Origin: Minisyncoccota bacterium
GTDB taxonomy: Bacteria > Patescibacteriota > Minisyncoccia > JAHIHE01 > JAGLIN01
DNA: 32,702 nucleotides
Direction of reading: 5' to 3'
Assembly (NCBI GenBank): GCA_023142595.1
Contig: JAGLJF010000031.1
Span: 1-32,702, forward strand
Below, piece after piece: positions 16,393 to 25,039 of this stretch; position 1 is the stretch's first letter, and each line of letters starts with the position of its first letter. The position numbers were made by a program, and so were the translations under genes. The notes below the pieces were generated by a model. It was given only the letters and a program-made list of their open reading frames with translations, made no database searches and was not told the origin of the DNA.

Positions 16393-16432
16393 CGGCTTCG
16401 AGCTTTAATTAGTAGCTCAAGCCGTTTTTTTT
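16393..16432 (+). terminator. intrinsic terminator
   Basis: CGGCTTcGAGCT-ttaattagt-AGCTCaAGCCG followed by T8. Confidence 0.85.
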
Positions 16433-17102
16433 ATATATCAAAATTCTCGACTTGGGTTTTAGTAGAAACCCCGTCGGAATTTTGTTTGAAATCTTGACCT
16501 TCGATTGTCAAAAAAGTGTCATATCTTTCAAATAAATTATTGGAAGCAATGAAGCTATATTTCCAACGAAGATGTTTCATTTTAAATTCATCATCTTGCC
16601 CTTCTAATTTTTCATAATCAGAGAACAAATAGGCTTTTTGAAAAAACCAGCGACCCATCAAGCACCTGCATTCAACAATGAAATTACAAAGCTCTCGCAA
16701 ATTCTTGTCGAGCATTCCGAACCGTTGCCCTGTGAATAAAAGCTGTTTTGCTTTCTTTCTGTGTTGAGTGACCACGGACAACATTTCAGCGGGAAAATTT
16801 TGCCAATCTCGAGATGAGAAAATGGTTTGTGTTTCATCAATTGCAATAATTGAGTTGGCGGGAGTGTCGATGATGTCTTGCAAATTCCTTATTCTCCCAG
16901 CCTGCCCCTTATAGCCGAAATTCGTATAAATTCCGACTGTCAGCTCAGGATAAAGCTCTTTTGTCCTATCTAACAGCTCCACCATTGAAAGCGTCTTGCC
17001 TTGCCCTGGAAGTCCGACAAAAGCTATAACCCCAAAAGGTTTTTTGAGTTGAGGGTTGCGAAAGTCCCAATATTTCCATTTGATAAATTTTATTATTTTC
17101 AT
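16431..17102 (-). CDS. Zot-like/pI-like filamentous phage assembly ATPase (short, no C-terminal TM)
   Basis: Walker A VGLPGQGKTLSM, Walker B SIIAIDETQTIF, followed by TQHRKKAKQLLFTGQ as in the Zot family. Confidence 0.88.
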   Translation of the reverse strand: MKIIKFIKWKYWDFRNPQLKKPFGVIAFVGLPGQGKTLSMVELLDRTKELYPELTVGIYTNFGYKGQAGRIRNLQDIIDTPANSIIAIDETQTIFSSRDWQNFPAEMLSVVTQHRKKAKQLLFTGQRFGMLDKNLRELCNFIVECRCLMGRWFFQKAYLFSDYEKLEGQDDEFKMKHLRWKYSFIASNNLFERYDTFLTIEGQDFKQNSDGVSTKTQVENFDI

Positions 17103-17140
17103 ATTGCATTTTTTAAAATTAAATATACTACAAATTATTT

Positions 17141-17395
17141 TTAACTAATAAACGGAATCTTACGAAGAGTGAAATTGAAAATATGAATTGAAAGCTTAAG
17201 GGTATAATAAATTGTCAGAACAAAAAGAGCATCGGCAATTGTACTGAGAGGAATAAAAAATCCAACTGTCGCAATCAAGGAAAAGAGAGAATCAAAAGCC
17301 ACGAAAAAACTATCAGGCAAGGAAACCGACGGCAATAAATTCAAGGCGGAGTTTATCGCCCAGAAAATCGGAGATAAAATCAATTCAATTATCAT
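17141..17395 (-). CDS. small membrane protein, pVI-like by position
   Basis: 84 aa, multiple hydrophobic segments; immediately between the Zot-like and pIII-like genes. Confidence 0.6.
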   Translation of the reverse strand: MIIELILSPIFWAINSALNLLPSVSLPDSFFVAFDSLFSLIATVGFFIPLSTIADALFVLTIYYTLKLSIHIFNFTLRKIPFIS

Positions 17396-18867
17396 TGATG
17401 AGGACTTAATAAATTAGTGCTTTTGCGAATGAGAAAAACGATTAACCCAAACCAAATTGCGATTGAAACGAAATTGCGAATTGCAGAGGCAACACCATTG
17501 AGAATATCGAAACGATAAAAATTCACTTCAGCGCCCATGATATTGGAATTTGCAATTGTCGGAGCCGAAGTGCCGGCAGATCGTAATTTTGCCAGACCGT
17601 TGAAAACCGAGAATTTGATTTGTGCTATAAAGGGAAAAGCAGAGTCGAATGAAAGTCGTAATTCATTAAATTTGTTTGGGAAAAAATCAGGAGAAGGAAC
17701 AATTAATTTGCAAAAAGCATTCAAGAATGTTCCGTAATCAGAACAATAGGAACTATTTGTACTGTCATAATCAACTGGAATATTTGAGCTGGTAGAATCC
17801 CCTGTTAGGATAAAAGGTAAAGATGCCAACGGATTAACTAAATCATCAGGACTATAAAAACTTAGTTTGTAATATTTAGTAATGCCATTTTCGACATTAG
17901 TTTTTAATTTGATTGTGCTTCGAGAAGCTGTCTCATTGATAGCTGTTATTTCGTTTTCTCCAAAAGTTTCAACAACTGTTGAAAGACTAGAATCAGAAAA
18001 GCGAGAAAAAGTTAGAGCCAAACCATTATCAACTGACATTTCGTAATGACTCAAGGCGACAATAATTTCAAAAGCAGAATCGGGTTTGACTGTCAATTCA
18101 GGTTGAAAACGAGAACCTGCATAATCAGAAGGATATAATAAATGAAAACTGTTTGTGTAATAATCTTCAGAAACACCAGCGAAAAAATCTATACTAAAAG
18201 ACTTTCTTTCAGACTCAATTGGAACTTCAGGGATATTTACATAAGATGAATAATAATAGAGCGGAGATGTCAAAGGACAAGCGACTATCGTACAGATATC
18301 AATTTCGCAAGATAGATCCGCACCGCAATTGAAAAAATAAGTATTATTATAATTATCTAGTGAAAAATATATATCGTGAGAATCGGCTAATTCGGATAAA
18401 TCAGAATGAATAATAACAGAGTTAGTTAATTTTTTATTTATAAAAGAACCGTCAGTAATAATTTCATCTAAATCATTTTTAGCATAGGAATCAATTTCAG
18501 GACTTAAATATCGACTATCAATTACAGGAATATCACTTAATGATAAATTAGCACCATTTACGGAACCCCAAATAGAACAACTAGCACGATTGTCAGAACA
18601 AGGCATATACAAATAAGCGTGAGCAGAGCCACAATCATATAGATGCTCATATCCCACAGGGTCACCAATATTATCAACAGTACAAGTATCGTTATTAAAA
18701 AACAAAATTTTTGTCGAGGTTGCAAAATAACTATCGTAAGAAATATCTATAGAACAAGGCACAACGGGATTAGTATAAGAGCAAGTATCAGCGAAAGCAG
18801 GTGCAGGCAATAAAAAAAGAGCAACTAAAATGATAAACCGATATCTTTTGAATAACTCTTTTTTCAT
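17392..18867 (-). CDS. pIII-like minor coat/adsorption protein
   Basis: Signal peptide (FIILVALFLLPAPAFA), Cys-rich ectodomain, C-terminal TM (FVSIAIWFGLIVFLIRKS); position between coat and Zot genes. Confidence 0.7.
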   Translation of the reverse strand: MKKELFKRYRFIILVALFLLPAPAFADTCSYTNPVVPCSIDISYDSYFATSTKILFFNNDTCTVDNIGDPVGYEHLYDCGSAHAYLYMPCSDNRASCSIWGSVNGANLSLSDIPVIDSRYLSPEIDSYAKNDLDEIITDGSFINKKLTNSVIIHSDLSELADSHDIYFSLDNYNNTYFFNCGADLSCEIDICTIVACPLTSPLYYYSSYVNIPEVPIESERKSFSIDFFAGVSEDYYTNSFHLLYPSDYAGSRFQPELTVKPDSAFEIIVALSHYEMSVDNGLALTFSRFSDSSLSTVVETFGENEITAINETASRSTIKLKTNVENGITKYYKLSFYSPDDLVNPLASLPFILTGDSTSSNIPVDYDSTNSSYCSDYGTFLNAFCKLIVPSPDFFPNKFNELRLSFDSAFPFIAQIKFSVFNGLAKLRSAGTSAPTIANSNIMGAEVNFYRFDILNGVASAIRNFVSIAIWFGLIVFLIRKSTNLLSPHQ

Positions 18868-18927
18868 ATAAATATTTTTAGATTAATAATAACCAACGGG
18901 AGAGCGGAAGCCTCCCCCGTTGATTTT

Positions 18928-19452
18928 CTATTTGAACATATTCAAGACCTTTTTGCCATATCTTAATGCCAGACCAATTGCGAATAATCCCAAGGCAATC
19001 GGAATTACAATTGTCAATAAATCTTCAACTTGATCTGCAATTCCTGAAAATTGAGAAGTCTCAAACAATTGAATATTACGAACACAACGAACGGAAAAAG
19101 AAGCAGACTTCAAGGATGAGGCTTCAGATCCAGTTGCCATATTGTAGCTATATGAATTCGTTTCATCAATTTCTGATCCCCAGTAAGTAATATCTGAAAG
19201 ACCTAATGTCACTTTGTCAGTGAACATTAAATCCAATTCTGCAATAGTCGGAACACGACCACCAACACCAAGAGTGGAACAATTAGAAACAACATCGTCC
19301 CATGTTGATGAAGCTGAATCAATATCATAAACCTCAATTCCAGAAACGATATCAGTCAGCCAAGCAGAAGCAGAAGCTGAAGCAGGAGCGAAAGGCACAA
19401 AGACAATAAAAAGAACAAAAAATGCGGAAGTTAGTTTTTTTGTAATTTTCAT
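18928..19452 (-). CDS. signal peptide + DUF1566/lectin-like domain + major-coat-protein helix fusion
   Basis: Signal MKITKKLTSAFFVLFIVFVPFAPASASA; STWDDVVSNCSTLGVGGRVPTIAELDLMF...YWGSE...SFSVRCVRN (DUF1566-like); C-terminus VEDLLTIVIPIALGLFAIGLALRYGKKVLNMFK. Confidence 0.85.
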   Translation of the reverse strand: MKITKKLTSAFFVLFIVFVPFAPASASASAWLTDIVSGIEVYDIDSASSTWDDVVSNCSTLGVGGRVPTIAELDLMFTDKVTLGLSDITYWGSEIDETNSYSYNMATGSEASSLKSASFSVRCVRNIQLFETSQFSGIADQVEDLLTIVIPIALGLFAIGLALRYGKKVLNMFK

Positions 19453-19527
19453 AAATTAAAAATTAAAATAAAATTGCCAAAGAATGGAAGACAAGGGGGA
19501 TAATGGCTAGCTATCCCCCACTCGAAA

Positions 19528-19671
19528 CTATTTGAACATATTCAAGACTTTTTTTCCGTATCGGAGTGCAAGACCAATTGCAAATAGACCAACGGCAACA
19601 GGAATAACGATTGTCAAAAGAGATTCAACCTGAGTTGTAATCGCAGTGAAATCAGAAGCAACAAATGTCAT
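19528..19671 (-). CDS. major coat protein (47 aa)
   Basis: Hand-translated MTFVASDFTAITTQVESLLTIVIPVAVGLFAIGLALRYGKKVLNMFK*; AAAGGAA ribosome-binding site upstream; acidic N-term/TM/basic C-term coat layout; not in the ORF track. Confidence 0.85.
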   Translation of the reverse strand: MTFVASDFTAITTQVESLLTIVIPVAVGLFAIGLALRYGKKVLNMFK

Positions 19672-19732
19672 AATTTTATTTCCTTTCTAGTTTTTATTTG
19701 TTTAAATATATCTAAATCTAGATATTGAATTT

Positions 19733-19924
19733 TTACCAATCAAGAAAAAACGGTTTTACAATATTCCACAACTGTTTTAATATCCAATATGAAAATATAA
19801 AAATTACTATAATATTTAATGTCGAGGAAAAGAAATACATTATATTATCATAATTTTCCCAATGAATACATTGTAATGATTCAAAAGTTTTTAAACTTGA
19901 ATTGTAACAGTTATAATTATACAT
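19733..19924 (-). CDS. small single-TM protein (possible minor coat)
   Basis: 63 aa with TM TLNIIVIFIFSYWILKQLW; upstream of the coat gene. Confidence 0.5.
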   Translation of the reverse strand: MYNYNCYNSSLKTFESLQCIHWENYDNIMYFFSSTLNIIVIFIFSYWILKQLWNIVKPFFLDW

Positions 19925-19925
19925 A

Positions 19926-20156
19926 CTACATTAAACTTAACTTCAATTTATTGTTCACCTTTTTAATTTCGCCGATCCTATCAATTTCTGAATGAAGTTT
20001 AATGTTCATATCAAGTGGGACACTAATTGATATTGGCTCTAAATCTTTTTCTCCGACAACCCCAATTTGTCGATATTTTATAATTTGATTTTTTTCTGTT
20101 GTAAATTCCTTTACTCCAGTATCCGATAAAATAAAACCTTTAATTTTAATTTCCAT
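19926..20156 (-). CDS. candidate ssDNA-binding protein (pV-like by size and position)
   Basis: 76 aa, beta-rich (MEIKIKGFILSDTGVKEFTTEKNQIIKYRQIGVV...); first gene of the morphogenesis operon. Confidence 0.45.
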   Translation of the reverse strand: MEIKIKGFILSDTGVKEFTTEKNQIIKYRQIGVVGEKDLEPISISVPLDMNIKLHSEIDRIGEIKKVNNKLKLSLM

Positions 20157-20220
20157 ATATTTAGTTATTATATTTATTAAATTATATTTATTAATTGTCG
20201 ACCTTTTATGTAAATAAAAA

Positions 20221-20248
20221 AATTAACCCTTTCGGGTCAATTTTTTTG
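20221..20248. terminator. terminator hairpin near the right end of the element
   Basis: AAAAAAATTAACCC-tttc-GGGTCAATTTTTTT. Confidence 0.65.
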
Positions 20249-20288
20249 GCTATTAAATTTTTTTTGTTTTTACGACGTATATTAAGTG

Positions 20289-20347
20289 TACAAGTTGGGT
20301 TTTACGACATAAAACTAACTATTTTTAAAACTTACCGTAAGGCAAGT
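20289..20347. repeat. right putative attachment site (attR-like)
   Basis: TACAAGTTGGGTTTTACGACATAAAACTAACT...ACTTACCGTAAGGCAAGT; 17-bp core at 20298-20314 identical to 2070-2086. Confidence 0.65.
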
Positions 20348-20526
20348 TGTAGAACAAAGCTATTGATATTTGATTGATATGTGTTATTCGAATATGCTGG
20401 TATAAGTATCGGAATATCTGCTTTAATCGTAGGTACAATTTCTGCCACAATAATTATGATTCTGGATGATAAAAAATTCCATTTTCATAAAACAACACAA
20501 CAACTTTTAGAGAATATTTTAGCCTT

Positions 20527-20555
20527 AGGATGATCTAATCATCCTGTTTTTTATA
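20527..20555 (+). terminator. intrinsic terminator
   Basis: AGGATGAT-cta-ATCATCCT followed by GTTTTTTAT. Confidence 0.8.
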
Positions 20556-20581
20556 TCCTAATTATTTTAGACTATTTTTTA

Positions 20582-21910
20582 CTAATTATAAATTATCATT
20601 TGGTCAACAATAGTATTTGTTTTATATATAGAACTTAAATATTTCTGAGTTGTTGCAAGATAAATATTCGCTCCACTTTGTCCATTCCATAAAACTGGAT
20701 CATGAACAACATATCCTTTCGAATCCTTGCTATGAATAACAACATAATGTCCAGCACCTCTTCCCAGTGCCTTGATAAAAACAATTACAGGATGACCACT
20801 TGCAATTTCTCGATCAATTAAGTTCCAATCAGCTTTTGTCAGTCCATTGGGATTGTGTCCTGTCCTTTTCACTAGATCAAGATATCTCCATTGATTTGGC
20901 CAACTTATCAAATCACGATAAAAAATTGGCTGCCTGGAAAGTCGCCCTGGGTCAATATCAATGCCATAATATTTATAAACCATAGCAACAGATGCAATCG
21001 CACAACCATAATCATCAATTGTAGAATTTGAAAGCCCGATAGTCATATCTTTCCACCTTGGATCATTTTGAGAATAATACCAACTCGTCGAAGCAAGATT
21101 TTCAGACGGTCTTTCTGCCATAGCTGCGATTTTTGCAATCTCAACCTCCATTTCTCTTGTGAGTCTATTGATATCACCTAAAAGAGTTTTTTTCTGATTT
21201 TTCACATTAAATAATAAATCCTGAAATTTATTTTCTTTTCCTTTTGTTTCCCTAAGTAATGTTTCTTTGCTTTCTTTTTGAGCATCAACTACCTCTTTTT
21301 GAACCACAAGCTTCTTATTTAATTCTTCAAATTCAGATTTCTTCTCTTTTGCCTCTTCTCTTTTTTCTTCAAGTTCTTGTTTGGTTCTGTTGAGATTATC
21401 AAGAGTTTCTTTGATCGTTTCTCCAATTGTACTTACATATTCGGCCTCGTTAAAAAATTCTGAAAGTTCATTGCTACTGAGAAGAATTTCAAGTAAAGAC
21501 TCGTTGTCATATTCATTGATTTTTCGCAACAGTTTTTTGAGTGTTTCTTTTTGATTTTTAATTTCCTCTTCTTTTTTTACTATATTAGCTATTAAATTTT
21601 CAATCTCAAGGCTCGTTTGCTTAATTTTTGCCTGAGTTGACTGTATTTCAACATCAAGCTGAGCAATTTGAGCATCAAGAAGCTCAATTTCATTTTCCAA
21701 GCTTTGCTTTTGAATTCGAAGATCTTTTATAATATCACTATATTCTTCTGCTTGATTTTCCAAATTTTTGACAACTTCATTTGCTTCTTCAATTTTACTT
21801 TCAATTTCTTCAATTAAATCAGCCTTAATACCAGAAAAAGGCATCAGAATAAATGATACCATTAACAGTAGTGAAGTTAATTTTTCAATCTTCTTGTATT
21901 TTTTATTCAT
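20582..21910 (-). CDS. secreted coiled-coil (EnvC/CwlO-like) protein with C-terminal C39-like peptidase domain
   Basis: N-terminal signal/TM, long coiled coil, then SWYYSQNDPRW...YGCAIASVAMVYKYYG (Cys), GAGHYVVIHS (His), VHDPV. Confidence 0.85.
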   Translation of the reverse strand: MNKKYKKIEKLTSLLLMVSFILMPFSGIKADLIEEIESKIEEANEVVKNLENQAEEYSDIIKDLRIQKQSLENEIELLDAQIAQLDVEIQSTQAKIKQTSLEIENLIANIVKKEEEIKNQKETLKKLLRKINEYDNESLLEILLSSNELSEFFNEAEYVSTIGETIKETLDNLNRTKQELEEKREEAKEKKSEFEELNKKLVVQKEVVDAQKESKETLLRETKGKENKFQDLLFNVKNQKKTLLGDINRLTREMEVEIAKIAAMAERPSENLASTSWYYSQNDPRWKDMTIGLSNSTIDDYGCAIASVAMVYKYYGIDIDPGRLSRQPIFYRDLISWPNQWRYLDLVKRTGHNPNGLTKADWNLIDREIASGHPVIVFIKALGRGAGHYVVIHSKDSKGYVVHDPVLWNGQSGANIYLATTQKYLSSIYKTNTIVDQMIIYN

Positions 21911-22127
21911 ATGATAAAAAAGTATCAGAATAAGAACTATTTGACATCAGTATAGCAGATTCTTTAACATTGTTCAATCCTTGACATTCTATGCGAATTG
22001 AGCTATGATTCATCGTTATGTCGTTGTCTATCTGAATCATTCTTTGAATGCATTTTGAAGAATATATCAGATAGGTAAAACTATCTTTCTTTGACAATTG
22101 AATAAAAATAGATGGAGGTGAAAATAG

Positions 22128-23342
22128 ATGGAAAATTTAAAGAAGATAAATAAAACTATACGAATATTTCTATTGCTGAACACTTTATTCGTGCTAGCGA
22201 TTTCGTTTATGGTTGCAACAGAAATTATATTTCTAATGGAAAGAGGGTTAAATCTCTTTGAAATAAATATAGTATCTCTTGTGACAGTCATTATAGTGTT
22301 TACCTTCGAAATTCCTACAGGAATTATAGCTGATACTTATGGGAGAAAAGTTTCTTTTGTATGTTCATGCTTTATTATTGCACTAGGAATGTTTGTTTAT
22401 TCAATCGGAGATTCTTTGTCATTGTTCGTCTTAGCTTCGTTTATATTTGCCATAGGAAACACATTGGAAAGTGGAGCTTTTAAGGCTTGGCTTGTTGATA
22501 GCATTGACTATCATTCCTATTCCGACTATTTCATCGATAAAGAACATATATATGTTAAGGAAACACAAGCAAAGTATCTTGCCAGCATTATAGGTGCGTT
22601 TTGCGGTGTCTTTCTGGCAGAAATAAACATTTCGCTACCGTGGATTGCCGCAGGTATTCTCATGACATTCGTTGGAGTAATATCAATCATATACATGAAA
22701 GAAGAATATCTCGTAGATAATAATTCCTCTACAAAAAATATACAAGTGATGAAAAGTACAATAAAAAATAGCATAAAGTGCATAAAAAGCAGTGAGACGC
22801 TAAAATTTATTTTCGCAATGGGATTACTACATTCGTTTGGTACAAAAGGTCTATATATGCAATGGCAACCATATTTTGCCGATCTATTTCAAAGTGAAAT
22901 AATTTTAGGATTTATATGGGCAGGAATATCTATTGCAATAATATCGGGCACAACATTGTCCAAAAATCTTTCGTTCAACATGAAAAAAAAAGAAAGAATA
23001 ATGACTTCTCAAATTGCAGTCGGATTTGGAATTTTTTTATGTGGAGTTACTACATCGATTCCGATAGTGATTATTTCTTTTTTATTTATTTTTTTTATGA
23101 TGGGAATATCAATACCTATTAAAGAAGAGTATCTAAACGAGACCATAACAAATACAGAAAGAGCAACTCTGATATCATGTATGTCAATCATATATAGTAT
23201 CGGATCAGTAATCGGATTGCTTTTTAGTGGATATATTGCGGAATATTATTCAATATCGATGACCTGGATGATTTCAGGTTTAGCATTGATATTTTTGACT
23301 TTGCTAATCCTAAAAAATCATAGCAAAGAAAAAAGCGACTAA
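22128..23342 (+). CDS. MFS transporter
   Basis: About 12 hydrophobic segments; FEIPTGIIADTYGRKVSFV (MFS motif A); GGAGGTG ribosome-binding site. Confidence 0.9.
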   Translation: MENLKKINKTIRIFLLLNTLFVLAISFMVATEIIFLMERGLNLFEINIVSLVTVIIVFTFEIPTGIIADTYGRKVSFVCSCFIIALGMFVYSIGDSLSLFVLASFIFAIGNTLESGAFKAWLVDSIDYHSYSDYFIDKEHIYVKETQAKYLASIIGAFCGVFLAEINISLPWIAAGILMTFVGVISIIYMKEEYLVDNNSSTKNIQVMKSTIKNSIKCIKSSETLKFIFAMGLLHSFGTKGLYMQWQPYFADLFQSEIILGFIWAGISIAIISGTTLSKNLSFNMKKKERIMTSQIAVGFGIFLCGVTTSIPIVIISFLFIFFMMGISIPIKEEYLNETITNTERATLISCMSIIYSIGSVIGLLFSGYIAEYYSISMTWMISGLALIFLTLLILKNHSKEKSD

Positions 23343-23361
23343 ATAGCCGCTTTCTTTTTTT
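23333..23361 (+). terminator. intrinsic terminator
   Basis: AAGCGACT-aaat-AGCCGCTT then T-rich tract. Confidence 0.6.
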
Positions 23362-23384
23362 GTCTAAGTTTAATTTATAGTAAT

Positions 23385-24902
23385 CTATAATTTTTCAATA
23401 GCAAATTCAATTCTTTTTAAAACCTTTGCTTTTCCCAAAACTTCAGCAATCTCAAATGGACCAGGTGACCCTTTCAGTCCTGTCAAGGCAACTCGCAGTG
23501 GCCAAAAGACCTCTCCTCTCTTGAGCTCATTTTTTTCAACCAAATTGTTCAAAATTTCCAACAACTTGTCACTTTGAAAATTATTTTCATCAAGATTTTT
23601 CAATTCCTCAAAAACTAATTGTAAATTATTTTTGACATCCTCAACTGTCATCTTTTTCCAAATCAACAATTCCTTTTCATAATCCAGTTCATCTGAAAAA
23701 ATGAATTTTACCGACTCCCCTATTTCAGAAATCTTTTTCATTCTCTCCCGCTCAAGTGCAATAACTTTTTTTATATATTCAAAGTCAATTATTTCGCCTG
23801 AATTTTTAATCTTATATTTTTCATCAATTTGTTCAATCAATTTAGCTTCAATTAAAAATGGTACGCATAATTTTGTCAGTTCATCCAAATCCATTTTTCG
23901 AATATACATTCCATTAATCCAATCCAGCTTTTCTGTGTTGAAAATTGATCCCGCCTTATTCACACCAGACAAATCAAATCTCTTAATCATCTCGTCAAGT
24001 GAAAATATTTCTTCCTCAGTTTTTGGATTCCAACCGAGAAGCAAGACGAAATTAAGGAGCGCTTCGGGAAGATATCCAAGCTTCAAAAAATCTTCCACCG
24101 CAACATCTCCTTGTCTTTTTGAAAGCTTACTCTTATCTGAATTAAGGAGGAGTGGAAGATGCGCAAATTCAGGTGCTTCCCATCCAAATGCCTTGTAAAG
24201 CAAAATATGCTTTGGAGTTGATGGAAGCCACTCCTCTCCTCTGATGACATGAGAAATTTCCATCAAGTGATCGTCAACAACATTTGCCAAATGATAGGTT
24301 GGAAATCCATCAGATTTCATAATTACTTGATCATCAATGGTTTTATTCTCAATTCTGATTTTTCCATAAACCAAATCCTTAAATTCCACAAAACCCTCTT
24401 TAGGAACTTTTAATCTCACGACATAAGGAGTTTTTTTATCAAGTAGTTTTTGGATTTCTTCTTTGGAAAGATTTTGACACTTACCATCATACATTGGAGC
24501 TTGTTTTTGAAGTTGCTGATTTTTTCTCATTTCATCAAGTCTGCCCTTACTACAAAAACAATAATAAGCAAAACCGTTCTCAATCAGTTCATCAACATAT
24601 TTTTTGTATATTTCCAGCCTTTCTGACTGCATATATGGCCCAAAATTGCCTTTTTGAACGATTTTTCCGTCATTATCTGCAGATACTCCTTCATTATATT
24701 CAAGACCCATAAAATCAAGGATTTTCACTAAATTCTCAATTGAACCCTCAACATAGCGAGCCCTATCCGTATCCTCAATTCGCAAAACAAAATCCCCCTC
24801 ATTATGCTTTGCAAATAAATAACAATATAAAGCCGTCCGTAAACTTCCCACATGAAGATATCCAGTTGGACTAGGAGCAAATCGTGTTCGTATTTTTTTC
24901 AT
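23385..24902 (-). CDS. gltX: glutamyl-tRNA synthetase
   Basis: RTRFAPSPTGYLHVGSLRTALY, RIEDTDRAR, KLSKRQGDV. Confidence 0.97.
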   Translation of the reverse strand: MKKIRTRFAPSPTGYLHVGSLRTALYCYLFAKHNEGDFVLRIEDTDRARYVEGSIENLVKILDFMGLEYNEGVSADNDGKIVQKGNFGPYMQSERLEIYKKYVDELIENGFAYYCFCSKGRLDEMRKNQQLQKQAPMYDGKCQNLSKEEIQKLLDKKTPYVVRLKVPKEGFVEFKDLVYGKIRIENKTIDDQVIMKSDGFPTYHLANVVDDHLMEISHVIRGEEWLPSTPKHILLYKAFGWEAPEFAHLPLLLNSDKSKLSKRQGDVAVEDFLKLGYLPEALLNFVLLLGWNPKTEEEIFSLDEMIKRFDLSGVNKAGSIFNTEKLDWINGMYIRKMDLDELTKLCVPFLIEAKLIEQIDEKYKIKNSGEIIDFEYIKKVIALERERMKKISEIGESVKFIFSDELDYEKELLIWKKMTVEDVKNNLQLVFEELKNLDENNFQSDKLLEILNNLVEKNELKRGEVFWPLRVALTGLKGSPGPFEIAEVLGKAKVLKRIEFAIEKL

Positions 24903-25039
24903 TTAATTATTATTAATTTTTATATCTTTAATTACATTATAAATCGATGGCTCCGTGACCCCGAAGGGCTGTGAAACCGTATGTAAAATAGCAACGGGAT
25001 TCTATCGGTCGTTTCTCTCCTTTTAGAATGACGATGAAG

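Noticed and set aside
18928-19452. Diversity-generating retroelement target (lectin-like DUF1566 domain)
   Set aside because: No reverse transcriptase ORF and no template/variable repeat pair recognised in the window.
20385-20525. Possible C-terminal gene fragment (VLFEYAGISIGISALIVGTISATIIMILDDKKFHFHK...) truncated by integration
   Set aside because: A matching N-terminal part was not found left of attL; it may simply be a small TM ORF, so gene disruption is not claimed.
24945-25035. Possible decayed MITE or repeat in the gltX/radical SAM gap
   Set aside because: Only partial similarity to the TTGTCAT...ATGACAA type repeat; boundaries not definable by eye.
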